Positions 34,844 to 48,109 are shown, numbered from the stretch's first letter. The stretch is 64,000 bases of DNA from Medicago truncatula (GCF_003473485.1 NC_053048.1:50403755-50467754); one strand, 5' to 3'. Program-made: numbers and translations. The notes: generated from the sequence alone by a model not told the origin.

Positions 34844-35956
34844 TAGAGATGTAAAAAAAATCCGCAACAGGCATGGAGCGGATACCTTAATGGACATCCA
34901 TGAATAAAATAAATGGATATTTTAATTATCTGCTATTTAATAGATCAACCAATCAATACGACCTTGAAGAGCGGCTTGTAGTTGCGGATTCGATGGTATC
35001 CGCATCTGCAGATATCAATACCCACTATTAAATTAAGCAAATTACATAATTAAACTTATCATTGAGAATTTGTTGAATCAAGAAGCTTTGTTTTATAAAT
35101 ATGATGAACTTTATGTATGTTTTTTTTAAGCAAACTTTGTATTTGTTAAATGTGATGAATTTTATTTATGTTTATGTTGAATCAAAGAATTATATTTTGT
35201 TAAATGTGATGAACATTGTTCATGTTGTTGTTTGGTAAAGTAACTTTGTTTTTGTTAAATGTGATTAACTCTTTTTTGTTAAAAATGAAATGCATAAATA
35301 TTACTATGCATTGTTATTGTAATGTATGAATATTATTATGTTTTTGTCAAAAAAAAGAAAATGAATGTGAAGAACTTTGTTGTTAAATTTTAGGCAATTA
35401 TAAAAAAAATTAACAAAAACATATATTTTTTAAAATGTTATGGATATTTGTATATATCCGTGGATACTTAAAAATTTGAGGATTATCCGCATAGATATGA
35501 AGATGATACGAATATCATATTTGTCGAACGGAGTAGACACAAATATTATATTATCCGTATCAATGAATCCATTTACGCAGGGGCGGATCTTCCTTGGGAT
35601 AGGTAGGTGCCATGGTACCCCCAAGTTTTCTATATATATATTAGATTAGGCATAGTCTTAACGCTAGTATTCAGTTGGTGCAGCGGAAATGAAGTATGGT
35701 TTTCATATGGAGGTCGCGTGATCGACCCTGCCATTCCCTTTTTTCTTTATTTTTCTGTTATATTTTTTCTATTTTGTTAAAAAAAAGCCCTTACACAGAT
35801 TTGAACCCGCACCCCCTACCCTGCAATCAAGCAAAATAAACCACTGGACCAGTTAACAATTATGATACTTTCTTCGCACAGTTTAAAATATATTTCATAC
35901 AATACTGGCACCTCCAAGAAATTTTTTCAAGATCCACCACTGCATTTACGTCTCTA
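34844..35956. mobile_element. hAT-type element with TAGAGATG/…CTCTA ends
   Basis: The left end 'tagagatgtaaa' matches the right end 'tttacgtctcta' in inverted form. Inside both ends the word 'ggatac' and 'atccgcat'/'tatccgtat' motifs recur in opposite orientations, as in hAT MITEs of the 'ATCCGC' type. The flanking 8-mers (cctctagc, accttagc) agree at only five of eight positions, so the element is old or the border is slightly off. A younger hAT MITE is inserted at 35578-35942 close to its right end. Confidence 0.55.
35578..35942. mobile_element. 365-bp hAT MITE, 8-bp target duplication
   Basis: Ends are CAGGGGCGGATC and GATCCACCACTG, the CAG...CTG termini of hAT elements, flanked by the perfect 8-bp repeat 'catttacg' (35570-35577 and 35943-35950). 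The interior holds two tRNA-like promoter modules pointing at each other: on the plus strand 'cagttggtgcagcgg' with 'ggtcgcgtgatcgacc', and on the minus strand 'taactggtccagtggttt' with 'gggttcaaatctg'. No transposase is present. Confidence 0.85.
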
Positions 35957-36217
35957 ACCTTAGCCTCCACATATATTATGCAGTGTCCTTGCTAATTGAT
36001 AATTGATCAGAGAGACACTTAATTTTTCTTTTAATTGATTAGACCAGAAGATTATTACTATTAATATTAAATTTTAAAAAAAAATTATCTTGTTCTCCAA
36101 GTTATATTCAAACCACCCTTTTTCATAAGCGCCATAACCGACCTAGTCAGGAGGAACACAAAATACGATAGAATCGAACAAAACGAACGACGCACACAAA
36201 ATTTGGAAGCTAAGAAA

Positions 36218-39059
36218 ATGGGTTGGGTTTGGAGCGACGACGATAACAACAGCTCTTCAGGTTCCGATGAACGATGCTCCACCAGGAAAGTCGTGAAATC
36301 TCAGTGCAAAACCGAAGAGGTTGAACCTGGAAAATTCGTTCGGAAATGCGAGAAAACTGAAGAGCTTCTCAAAACTTGCGCTGGAAAGTCAGTAATACCC
36401 TTCTCCTTTTCCTCTTTATTACAACCCTATTCCCAATTTATTTCATATTTGATTTATTAGGTATTATGAATAGGATGATTGGGATTTTTAATCAATTTTT
36501 TTGAATATTTTAAATTGAATATGAAATGGCGTAGCTGACACATATTAGAATTAGGGTAAAGAATAGTTTGTTCAAAATTTGTTATTTGAAGTTGTTAGGG
36601 AGAGCTGGTGTATGTTTGAAGCACGGTGGATTTGATGAAATCACGATTTTGTTGAATCTCCCTTGTAGCTTTTGCAAAATCACAGTGACTCACTGTAATT
36701 CTGTCAAACTGACTGCTAAATTTTGTAGATAATCCATTAAAACATCCTGTCCTTTATGAAATCTCTGTGGTGTTGTATGTCAATCTTGTTTACATCTATT
36801 GTTTTCGTACAAGAATAAAATATGCTAAAACCACCAAAGGTTTCGAATGAAGGGAGTATTTGTTTTAGCATTTTTAAGATCTAATTTGAATGACCAGTTT
36901 TTGACTATAGTAGGAGTATGATATAGGGGTGTTCACGGTGCGGTTTGGAGCATAAAAGTCATCCAAACCGCGAGATAAAAATGCACGCGGTTTGGTTTGG
37001 TTCGGTTGATTTTTAAAAAGTCATCCAAACAAAACCAAACCAAACCAATGGTTGGGTTTGTGCGGTTTATCGCGAGATAAAAAAATATTACATTAACTCT
37101 AATATTGCCAACTTGTTACAAAATAAACATAGGACATTTTATTTTGCTGTTTATATGATAAAATATTAGGTAAAACTTATATCAAAATTGGTAAAATTAA
37201 GAAGAAATATAAGCATGAAACTAATTATTGGAAAGTAAAGGAAACAAATTCATCATTGGAAATGAATCGAAAGAGATGGAAAGGAATTAGAATTGAACCT
37301 GATGGTGCAACAATGGAAAAATCGAATCAAAAGAGATTTTTCTTGAGCTATGTAATTGGACGAGTACACGTTTAAGTAATAGTCATTATTCTTGCGGTTT
37401 GGTTTGGTTTGGTTCGGTTGCTGAGATGCAAACCGCAAACCGAACCGAACCATGCGGTTTAGTGCAAAAGTCATCCGAATTCATCCGAACCAAGTGCGGT
37501 TTTTTGCGGTTTCGGTTTGGATTGGTTTGGTTTGCGGTTTTTCTATTGGGTTGGTTCGGTTTTGAACACCCCTAGATAAGGATACCTGCTTTGTATATTA
37601 TTGGAAATGAAAGTTAGTATTTTCTTATTTTTCTTCGTAGAAGGAAAATACTGTTTTTGCTTCAGTCGTCTTTCTGATCCTTAATGCTCGCTCTATGCCG
37701 AGACAAAATTGACACCTTATAAAATTCTGAGCTGCAGAATATTTCAAACATTTGGATTACTGCAATATAACTTTTTTTCCCATCTAAGTTGAAAAGAGGT
37801 TTAGCTGAAGAAACTCTGTAATTAATAGAGGACTTTATAAATGGACTGTCCCAAATGATTCTAATTTATGTATTTTCCTTTATTAAGAGACTTACACAAA
37901 TTGCAATGTTTTTGACTTACAATCACACATACAGGACATAAAAACATAGAAGACGCAGTTGATTTTCAACTTTCTGTTACTTTACCTAAAAAGAACATTG
38001 GTACAGTGTTGTCTTTTGCAACATAACAGAAAAGGGAATGGTTCCCGTTACTTGTGCATGCACATGTGTGTACGTCTTGGAAATGAGCCATACTGGACAT
38101 TTGATATCCAAGCAGCCTGACTTTCAGAGCTTTAGTGCCTTATTTGGTTTAGGTTTGTTTACATGCTCTAATGGTTGATAAGTAGATTCCTAACAAGCAT
38201 GGACGCTCACTGAAATTATAGACATTCCATTCAAATATAAAGTATCATCATATGTGGACATTGTTCTATTTGTGTAGTGTGTCGGTGTTTGCCTGCCAAT
38301 GCTGCAATTGATTTCAATTTTTTGTATTAGAGTTGTGCACAAGTAGCACAGCTTTTTGGAAGTGTTCCATCAAAGTATCTTGATATTGATATAAATGGTT
38401 CAATTGATTTCAATTTTTAGGTATTAGGGTTATGCACAGGCAGCACTACTTTTTATAAGTGCTCAATCAAATCATCTTGATATTCAAAAAAAAATTTAAA
38501 AAATTTGTGCTTTATTGGTTGATTATATTTTTTGGTCATTTTGTTCTTCAGATTAAGAGCTGCAGTACTCAATTTTCCTTTTCGTGTACCTGTTTCATCA
38601 CCCACCCTCTCTGCAAATGCAACTGAAACTCTAATTTCATCTTTACCTTTTTGACTAATTCTCAGGCCGGTTGAAGTGCTGCAATCAAACAAAGAGTACA
38701 CAGAAGAAGATATCACCAGTGAGGTACTTAGAGGAGGGTCTACCACATTTGGCTCATCAAATAGCTCATCAGACCATGGAGTGTTCAACTTCCCTGGGCT
38801 ACGAAGTGATATTGAAGTCATGGAACGCAGCCTCTTCGGTGGTCTCGGTCGCTTCTTTGAAGCAGCTGAAGAAATGAAAAATGGCCTTTTTGATGTTATT
38901 GCAAAGTCTCCCTCTATATTTGATGCAGAGATGCCATCTTCATCCCGTATGAGGCAAGGGATACCTATTGAAGATAATGGCCGGCAAGAAACTCGTCCTA
39001 AATCCAAGGATATGGAATCAGCTGATACTGATTTCTCTGCATTGGCTAAAGATGTTTAA
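36218..39059 (+). CDS. Fra a 1 / Mal d 1-associated protein homologue
   Basis: Two exons, 36218-36387 and 38666-39059, joined through a split Lys codon (aa|g), encode 187 residues. The N-terminus MGWVWSDDD followed by a Ser-rich stretch, the GKFVRKCEKTEELLKTC segment, then PVEVLQSNKEYTEEDIT and FNFPGLRSDIEVMERSLFGG match the small plant family annotated as Fra a 1- or Mal d 1-associated proteins, named for interaction with a PR-10 protein; the molecular function is unknown. No signal peptide is evident. ATG 36218 is chosen because MGWVW is the conserved family start. The 2.3-kb intron carries a hAT-like MITE (36924-37574). The hAT nest ends only about 260 bases before the start codon and may contribute promoter sequence. 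Confidence 0.85.
36924..37574. mobile_element. hAT-like MITE rich in cggtttggtt repeats
   Basis: The ends TAGGGGTGTTCA and TGAACACCCCTA are inverted copies. Inside both ends 'gcggtttggtttggttcggt' words and their complements ('aaccgcaaaccgaaccgaac') alternate, giving a strong fold-back. This is the 'GGGGTGTTCA' class of plant hAT MITEs. An exact 8-bp duplication is not obvious; 'gata' is present on both sides. It is in the intron of the Fra a 1-associated protein gene. Confidence 0.7.
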
Positions 39060-39549
39060 ACTAAATTGTTCTGCAAACATACTATATTTTTACTAGTTGT
39101 GTTAGATCACAAACATCTGGACTACATGTATGCCCTTTAATAAGGTGTGTCTCAGTATCTTTATGCCAGTTGTTTAGGTTTGTTTTCTTTCAAAAATTAA
39201 AAACTCTAGCTGATATGGCATGTATCGAGGGTTTTATCTTTTACCTACACTTGGTTACAGGTTATGTAATGTGAAATTTTCAGGCAAACTTTATTTTTTA
39301 GCTAGTTTCTCATTCGATGGATAGATATTTGGCATTTGTTTTCATTTTGCACCAGTATTAAGTAATATTGCTACAACTTTCTTGTTCCAGATATTGAGGG
39401 AAATTCCTGGATAATAGAACCAGTAGAAAGTGAGACTTTTGTATGCATTTATCTGTGTGTGCAGAGAAAACGAATGAATGGTGTATTATCAGCGACTATG
39501 TGCTAAGTTTCAATTTATTTTTTTTGTTAATATCACACGGTTCATGTAA

Positions 39550-40131
39550 CTTCAAGATGACTCTGACTAAAATATTCACCAGCTACATCCATCCTTCCTA
39601 AAAGGTTAACACAACCAACCGGAGGATGGTTAATATAATGCAACCTGTGAGAGATGGAATCCTGCAATCCCTCAAGAGACAATAGACGACCACGAATGAG
39701 ATACTGCCACCGGACAATTAGATTCAAGTACCAATCAATTCATATACCCTTTATCCCAAGCTGATTGGAGTGCAATCAAAATTCCCCAAAGCTCTGCCAT
39801 CAACACTGCACAAGTCATCCCTGAAAACATCACCACACGCCGATCTCCGATCAGAGGTGATCAGCGCCCCATCAGTATTGCATTTCATGTGAGGGCACAC
39901 CTGCCCCACCATATACAAATCTGCAATAAGTCCCTGAATTTGATGAATAACTGTTTGCACATCAAAGTTCCTACCAGAAAACACGTGTTGATTCCTGTCT
40001 AGCCATATACACCAAACAATCACCCCCAAAAAGCAAGTTCTTCGTTTACTTTCCGTTGACCCCCAAATAAAGTTACGCATAAGCTTCTGTATTCGGTCAC
40101 AAATTCCTTTCGGTAACAGAGTAGTTTGCAC
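39550..40131 (-). pseudogene. LINE fragment with RNase H-like tail
   Basis: The minus strand reads LLPKGICDRIQKLMRNFIWG (end of the RT/thumb region), a deletion, then VIVWCIWLDRNQHVFSG (zf-RVT linker) and CNTDGALITSDRRSACG, the first strand of an RNase H domain with its catalytic Asp. It continues through ELWGILIALQSAWDKGY with the catalytic Glu region to a stop at about 39734. Frames further down (39542-39727) resemble the rest of the RNase H domain. It is a decayed, internally deleted LINE lying in the 3' flank of the preceding gene, on the opposite strand. Confidence 0.8.
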
Positions 40132-40139
40132 AATGTATG

Positions 40140-40827
40140 TAGTTTGGGTAGGATGAACAGACTGGGTTCATGTGTTTTCACATTAACTCTTACGTGCTGT
40201 TGACTTTCAGATCACTGATGGCAATTTGCTGCTTTGTGGACTCGAAGTCATCTGCTGAGTATGTGACATTGTGATTCAATTACTCTGTTCTCCTAAAAGT
40301 GTTCAATTTTGTCTCCCTCGTTGAGCTAAAAAAGAATGGTACAGTAATCAATGATTAGTACTCAAGTATGAAATTGCTTACTCTAAAATTAATAGCAAAT
40401 ATCAACATAATGTTGCATCTATCTAAATATAGACGTAAAAGATGTGGGGCATTTTTAAAGTAATAATAATTTAATATTACATTTTCTTTTCAAAAATAAT
40501 AATAATTTAATATCACATTTATTATTTAAGTATTTATGATATACGAAGATTCAATTTTTTTTTAAAAATAAACCAAGAGCATGCAAAGCATAAAAATGAC
40601 GAGTTGACATTCCAGTTTGGTAAGTAATTTAATCCACACCAAAAGAGTGCACAAATAAAAAAATCTAATACGCTGCAGTATCACTGTATCAGTAATATAA
40701 GAATAAGTTTGCTTCTAACTTTAGCTCTCATGTATCTAATATAAATTGCACATAACTTAAAAATACATAACCAAATGGTTGGTATTCGATTATAATTACA
40801 ATCCAAAACACCAAGCCTATGATTGTT
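40140..40827. other. Intergenic between two convergent genes
   Basis: No gene is recognised. AT-rich words 'aataataatttaatat' are repeated at 40465 and 40497. The right part is the likely 3' UTR of the minus-strand cellulose synthase gene. Confidence 0.45.
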
Positions 40828-43800
40828 CTAGCATCCAATTCCACACTTCTCAGCTTTAGGACCAATGACTCTTGTGGTAAACGGATCAAGACGAACCCAT
40901 AACACAGATAAAACAGTTGCAAGCATGATCGACCAGAACACAACAATGGTTGGTATTCGATTCTTGCGTCCCATAAGACCTTTAAGGAAAGGGAAGAGAT
41001 GAATGATTACCCAAAACGCAAAGAAAAGTTTACCAAAGATCGGACCAGATGATCGGTAACCAGCATTCACAGCATATGATACACCAGCAACAACTCCTAT
41101 CAAGTTAAATATGAAAAGTGTCGTTGGAGGAACCAGAAGAAATGTCCATTTGATCTTGTACAGTTCTGCAGAGTCTCCGTTTTCATCTGATGCTTTTGAG
41201 GTCACTGTGAAGTTTGTGTCGACTCTGAATACTACTTTTACTAGACCTTGAAACACGGCCAATAAATGTGCAGACACACCACCGATCACCCAAAATTGTT
41301 CATTTCTCCACCACTCATCAATTCCAACACCGCTCCATCGTATCTCCAGGATTCCAGTTGCCATGATTGAAATAAAGAGAAGGATAAACCATAGAATTTC
41401 TATGTTGCTAACCTGCAAGCAAAATAAAATTATGTTAGATTGTTATTGTATGCTTTATTTGGAGGCAGTCACGGCAAGTCTACAAAGCACTGACACAGAC
41501 TCGAACATCATACCACCACTGACACAACATATGCACCCATAATAATTTAGAAATGATGGTGCTACATAGATCCGAGTCTATAAAAAGAAAGTTTCAATTC
41601 ACAAAGTCATGTTGGTTATGAAAATATTTTCTTGGAACCAAAAAACATAGGAGAATTACGATTCACTCATGATATCCTGCTTAGTATAAATTTAACAAAA
41701 GAATGATTAACTATAGTAACATTAACAATGTTTGATTGATTATACTTAATTACTTGTTTGGCTACTGGATTATATGTATGAAGAAATAAATAACAAACCT
41801 TTGGAATGATGAACTTGTTAATAAGAAGACAGACGGCTGGCAAGGAACAATACACGATAAGGGGAATGGCAGTGAGTGGATATATTGTGGTGTTAATGTA
41901 TGCAACCCTTTGGAGCCACTTTAGTCTTCCACCATAACCATACCAGATAGGACAATGTCGGCTGAAAAGAATTTCAACAGAACCTAAAGCCCACCGAAGC
42001 ACTTGGTTTAGCCGATCTGAAAGATTGATAGGTGCAGAACCTTTAAATGCCGGCCGCTTTGGCATGCAGTATATAGACCGCCAACCACGGGCGTGCATCT
42101 TGAATCCAGTAAGAATATCTTCTGTGACGGAACCGTAAATCCATCCTATCTGTAGAACAGAAAACAAATAGCGATTTATCTTTTGCAATTGTTATTAGTT
42201 TATAGTTTAATTTATTGGATTAGTAATCATTATGAACTATATGTTAGCAATAATCTGCTCAGCTGATAGTATTAGAATGCCATCCAAACCTCTAAGATTT
42301 ATATGTTAGCAATAATCTGCTCAGCTGATAGTATTAGAATGTGACTAGTTTTTCTTTTATTCACTCACGTAGACACCGATAATAATTTAAGAAAATGAAA
42401 GTGATTGAATATAATCGCATTGTCTGTTTCTGTTACATAAAATATTGTTTAACATAAGATAACACACCTCTGTTCCCCATTCTGATTTATCCTCATAACC
42501 ACAGCTGATAACTTGAATAGCCTCCTTCAGAAGCATTTCTGGAGTAACATTCTGAGGAACACCACCATTCTCCATCTGCGTAGAATCAAGAAAAACAGCC
42601 GACTGGCTGAATCTTTTCCCAAGGAGTTCTTTTGATAGTAGTGGTTTCTTATCATCAACTGAGAAAATATCCATAACAATTGCTAAATAAAAATACCTAA
42701 ATCATTTTCTAGGAAAACTGTACATGTATACGATTAGGTAAACACAATTTTAACACGAGATTCAACGCTCCAAAGAAGCAATGAATGCAAGCCTACCTTC
42801 TACACCTCCTTCAATATCCTCCAGATTGAAGACGGGCACAGTTGGGTTGACATGCTTCTTAGGCATTTTCTTTTCTGATCCTTCCTTGCTAGATTTTAAG
42901 CTCTTCTTTCTACTTCCACCACAGAGTGATGATAGAAACCCAGGCTTCTTTTTTTTCAGTTTAAGAGGAGGTTCATCACCGTATAAAGCCGTCCTATTGA
43001 AGACACATCCAGTGCCGACATAAACAGGACCTTGAATGCCATCCAAACCTCTGAGATTTATCTGTTCAAGTGTCAAGTTTGAAGAAAATAAGTTATCAGA
43101 AAGAATAAAAATGGTTGAGAAATCATCAAGAATAAGAATCAAAGTAACCATACAACATCAGCAGAATCATAACAGCATGGTTAAGATACTTACCTCAAAG
43201 AAAACAGTATTACGATTGGCATATCGGTCGTTCCTATCAATACCATCAAACCTCTGTGGAAACTGGACATAGCAAACATATTTACCGAGGTTAGGATCCA
43301 TCATAAAGCACATAGCTTCCCTCAAGGCCTTGCTGTTGTTTATGTAGTGATCACAATCAAGATTCAATAAGAAAGGTCCATTAGTAAGAACACCAGATAC
43401 TCGAACCTGCACAGTTTATATTAGCCACAACAAGTGAGATGACTATGTCCAGATACTGAATCCATGTTGACTATTGAAAATGATACTCACAAGTGCGTTC
43501 ATGGCACCAGCTTTCTTGTGATGTTGGAAACCTTGACGCTTTTCACGAGAAACATATACTAAACATGGAAGTTCATTGCCGTCGGTGTCAAGTCCTCCAC
43601 TTTGGCCTAAGAAAACCTGCAGAAGATATCGAATGTAACCTTAGTAAATGACATGTTTTCACTTCTGTTTACTCATACGCAATCCGGTGCAGTTTAGAAT
43701 TTAGACAATTAGAGTCCAAAAGGTTAGAGATAATATTTAGAAACAATTTACCACACTCGTCAAAAGAACTCAACCAACCTGAATCATTGCCGGATGGTCT

Positions 43801-46800
43801 CTGACGTTATTTCCAGGCCACGGCATTCCATCTTGCATTACCCGCCCTTCTTCCGGATCTTCTGTTGCCTTCTCAACAAGTTCATTAATACGAATTTTAA
43901 AGTCTTCATACTCTCTCTGTGAAAAGTAAAAGGAAAGTAAAATTTAAAGATACTTAAGCATGTGGCATAAATGAATGTGGAGCCAAAAAAATAATCCATT
44001 TGTACCTTCATTGCTATACGATCCTTCACAAATGATGTCTGAACTATATCCTTGAAGAAGTCAATCTTCTGCGCAAAGAACGACTCGGGTGCACGGGGTT
44101 CAATAGTATACTTCTTGCAGAAAGGAACCCATTTTCTCGCAAACTCTGATGTCTGAGCAAGAGCTTCCAATGTCAACATAGCAGCGCCGTCATCCGATAC
44201 GTAGCAGGAAACCTTATCCACTGGATAATCAACTGCAAGAATTGAAAGTACAGTATTGGCAGTCACAAGCGGAGGCTCCTTTAACGGGTCAACAGTGCTG
44301 ACAAAAATGTCAACAGCTGCTAGCTGGGATGGTTCTCCTTCCTGATCATATCTATACACCAGACACGTATTTTGGAATAAAAAAACATCAGATTGAAAAA
44401 TAAAAAATATAAGTCACGTGAAGTTTAAAAGGTCTTACCTCAGTGCAAGTCTGTCGAGATATGTTTCACGGTTGATAGGAAGCCACTTAGGGAATTGATC
44501 CAATATCCAGGATATGGCAAAGCAAATCTCGCACATAACTGATATCAACCATAATGGATATGCACTGCGCACTGGATTGGTTATTCGATAATGCAAGAAA
44601 AAGCAAAGGATAACCAGTCGCATAACAATGACAAAGCGATATGGATTTATCTTAGAGGATCGAATAGAAACCTTCCTAGAAAGAGGTTGCCGAGCTTCAT
44701 CATTCCTATATAAACAAAGAAAGCTGATATAAGCATTTTTTCGGAAAAATTTGTCTCTTAGCATAAGTCCTACTTCAAATTACTAGATACACTTGTTATT
44801 TTTCAGATATACCCCTACTTAATATTAATAACTTGGGAGACAAGAAGTCATAGTTGAACACAAAATCTATATACAACGGGGTATTTTATGAGCATTTATA
44901 TATCAAATGAACATATTAAATACATTATCTATTTTTCTTAATATGCGTGAAAATCGCAAAAGGGGCTTATAATAAATGAGAGAGGTAATAAAGGAAATAC
45001 TAACAACAACGAATCATCAACAGGTACATCAGATCTGGAATCAACATCTCCATCGCCTCTTTCAGAAGAAGCTTGGCTTGAGCTCATTGGAACAGCATTC
45101 TTTTCCTTCTTCATCTTCCACGCGTCAACTCTTTCTTTCCACGCTATATTTCCCAGTCCTGCATCCGCAACCCTGGTATTTGCTGCAGAAGAATATAACC
45201 AAGCATCTCAAATTACAATCATACAACTAAAGAAAGAAAAACAGCTACATAAGAAATGAAAATGAGCATAGTAAGAAGGGGTAGAAAAATACGAAATTGA
45301 TTAACATCAGACGAATTTGGAAGAATCTTGACGTGCTTCCCCCCACCAACTACGGGTGATGGCGTTGAGAGCCTCTCATGGGAGGCTGCAGGACACTCTC
45401 CAGACACCTGAAATGGAAAACAGGCCAAATTTCATTCAGAGGCCAGAAGTTGAAGGAGAAAGACTGTCATTTAGGCAACTAATTGAATGACCTCTTGTCC
45501 ATTTGTCGGTCGTAGAATGTGATTGTGAGAAACTTCCTTATCATAATCAAAGTCAAGAGCAACTTCATCACCATCTCCATCAACTGCAGGACTTCCTGGA
45601 ATCAATAAGTAGTTTAATTAACAGCCGAAATATCACGCAAGTATAAATGACATCTTCTACAAACCATCAAGCAACTAGTAACAATAGTGCTAGTGTGATA
45701 AAGGATATATTCAATCATCGGATTCATAGAAAATAGCCTTTGTTTTAATAAAATATGAACTCATTAATAATTTGAATAATAAGGAATCCTCCTTCACATA
45801 ACTTCTCAATCCTTCAAAATGTTTATTAGGGAAATCCCCTTTAAAAAGACCATGTACTGCACACCAAATAAAAGCTTAACACTTGATTTCAAACCACATG
45901 CTACATAATTCATCAATATTGAACAATTATTGTTTCATTTTGCTCTGACAGTGATGAGTATTGAATGAAACAATTGTTACCCTTAAGCCAATATTTAAGG
46001 TTATGCTATGGAGGGGATAGTTTTGAAGAGCTTACTCAAATTAAGCCTTAACGGAAAAAAATTGTTTTGAAAAGCTTTACTAGTAGTATCGTTAGTCCTA
46101 ATCATGGTTCTGGTTTCATTCACCAATCAATTGTTTCAGAAAGAACAAGAAATTTCCCTACTGTTTGATAACAATGCTAACGTGTCTACCAAGAAATTAA
46201 CTCAATATGTAGCATTAAGAAATTAAAAAAGTCTAAAAAACTGATACTTTAAAAACTTAAACCGAGGGAGTGTTATCAATTGCCATCAACTTTGGCACCA
46301 ATAAATTAATAATGTAAATTAAATTTATGAACCGTAGTAGATGATCAATTTTGGAATCCCAACCCAGCCATATACTTTTTTTTGTTAAACTAACATGTTT
46401 ATGTGCCCCTTAGTGGAAACTAATCTCACCAAGATGACTTATATCTATCTATCAATATATATATTTCTATACGAAATGATCAACCATCAAATTTTGATCA
46501 AATAGTTAGGAGACATGCATGAGTATCCACCATTTGTATCACATTACCTGATTTAGCTAAACTTGGGCTACCTATGAAAAGACCTTCCTAGACTATACAA
46601 TTCGCATACAATCATATTTGTAAAACTTTTTAAACTGACATACTCTTTTTAAACCAATAAACAACAATGTATATCAAAATTGCACTCATACATTTTAGGT
46701 TTGTTCTATCAAGCACAAACACCTATAGGATTAAGCGTGTCGTAGTGTTCAACACACACGTCGGTGTCTGACACTTGTAGTACACATGTTGAAACTCCGA

Positions 46801-47109
46801 AAAATTTATATTAGATGGATAAAAATGGTCAAATACTATCCAATCATGTTTTAAAACTTTATAGAGAATGAAATTGCTCAATTTATATCTTTTTATAAAT
46901 AATACTAATATTTGATTTTTTTTTGACAGAACTAATATTTAATTTATATATAATGAGTTTTGTTAACGAGTGTTAATGGGACACTCTTTAGGCATTCTAA
47001 ATCAAATAATTCAATTTTCAATGCACTTTATTACCCAAACTTTTAAAAAAAGTTATCATTTAAAGTCATCCGGAAGCACTAGTGAACATTTCTCATATAT
47101 AATAGGTTA

Positions 47110-47175
<66 letters not shown>

Positions 47176-48109
47176 CACTGCTAATTTACACCCACCTAAA
47201 AACACTAAGGTGTAAATTAGCAAGCTACATCTACTTGTATTCTACTAAATCATCATTTTGTCTTTATTAAAATTTATTTTAAATAGAAGGACAGTTTTGT
47301 AACTATCTTAAAGACATAATTGTTTTTCCTAGTTTTCGCAGAATTTCGGTTAGAGTTCGATTATTCTTCTAAAAAAAATGGAATTCATGTGCAAAAATGA
47401 TGTTTTAACTAAAAAGACACAAGTGAAAATTGATTTTTCATTAAAAAAACGTTGTTGTGATTATTTAATCTTTTTTTTTTTCATGTTTACAATTGTTTAT
47501 TTGAAACATAAGGTGAACGTAAATTAGTGAGGTGTGTAAACAATTTGATAAGACTTATAAAAAAAAATGTAAATGAGTAAGTGGGTGTAACTTGCTAATT
47601 TATACCTCAGTGTTTTTAGGTAGGTGTAAATTAATAGCCCCATATAACAGTGTCGGTGTTATTTTTTACATTAGCAGTGTCAATATATAATGTTTGTATC
47701 ATGTGAGGTGTCGTGTCGGAGTGCATACTCTATAAGCTTTGTCTACCTTTATGCCTCTTGTATCGGGTATTACACTGAGGACAAGATTGTTTCCCATCTT
47801 CCCTTTCATCCTCATAGCAAAGCCTACAAACAGGATAAACACAAACACTGCATGCAATGAACGGTTCACCATCAACAGTCTTGCCAACATCTTTAAAACA
47901 AATCCGGCAAAGTGGAGCACTCAATGCTGCCATTGGTTTTCCCTGAGACATAATTAGAAATGACATTATAAAAAATGACAATAAGAGATCAAATAGTACA
48001 ATCCAACTAATTCATCAACAATAGCATAGCATCATAAAACATTTGAAAATCATCAAATTAAATTTAAAAAACTTGTCTTACTCACCCTAGCTTCTCCTTG
48101 TAACTCCAT
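40828..48109 (-). CDS. CESA3-like: Cellulose synthase catalytic subunit, CesA3 clade
   Basis: Fourteen exons in minus-strand order: 48086-48109, 47747-47942, 45492-45595, 45293-45407, 45005-45182, 44439-44705, 44006-44351, 43779-43916, 43491-43616, 43194-43406, 42797-43061, 42468-42658, 41799-42149, 40828-41412; all in frame, 1032 residues. CesA makes beta-1,4-glucan from UDP-glucose at the plasma membrane. A short N-terminus ([12 protein letters not shown]) leads to a RING-type zinc finger ([20 protein letters not shown], residues about 20-65), two membrane helices, the GT2 catalytic core with DDG (348-350), DCD (515-517), TED (730-732) and QVLRW (770-774), then six C-terminal helices. The zinc finger, SSDVNQ linker and class-specific region resemble Arabidopsis CesA3 of primary walls. 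Unusual residues (for example [15 protein letters not shown]) suggest a diverged paralogue. Splice sites look intact throughout. Confidence 0.93.
42238..42341. repeat. Direct repeat enclosing an exon-11 copy, CesA intron 12
   Basis: A 41-base segment starting 'atatgttagcaataatctgc' occurs at about 42238 and 42301. Between the copies, 42273-42300 reads 'gaatgccatccaaacctcta' plus 'agatttat', which equals the 3' splice edge of CesA exon 11 (43034-43061, one mismatch), same strand. It looks like a templated insertion made during break repair. Confidence 0.8.
46905..46941 (-). repeat. Ultra-short T-run insertion in CesA intron 2
   Basis: A perfect 10-bp repeat 'actaatattt' brackets 'gatttttttttgacaga'. 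In reverse this is 'tctgtc' plus an A tail, the same 3' word as the insertion at 2771-2813. Confidence 0.65.
47106..47174. repeat. CA/TA microsatellite
   Basis: A run of CA dinucleotides passes directly into about 27 TA dinucleotides, ending at the left border of the TIR element at 47175. It lies within CesA intron 2. Confidence 0.95.
47175..47641. mobile_element. 467-bp TIR element in CesA intron 2
   Basis: Left 'ctaatttacacccacctaaa' plus 'aacactaaggtgtaaattag' is mirrored at the right end ('ctaatttatacctcagtgtt' plus 'tttaggtaggtgtaaatta'), about 60 bases of inverted repeat with mismatches. The left side touches a TA microsatellite and the right side continues 'atata', so the target was TA-rich DNA and no separate duplication can be defined. 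Confidence 0.75.
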
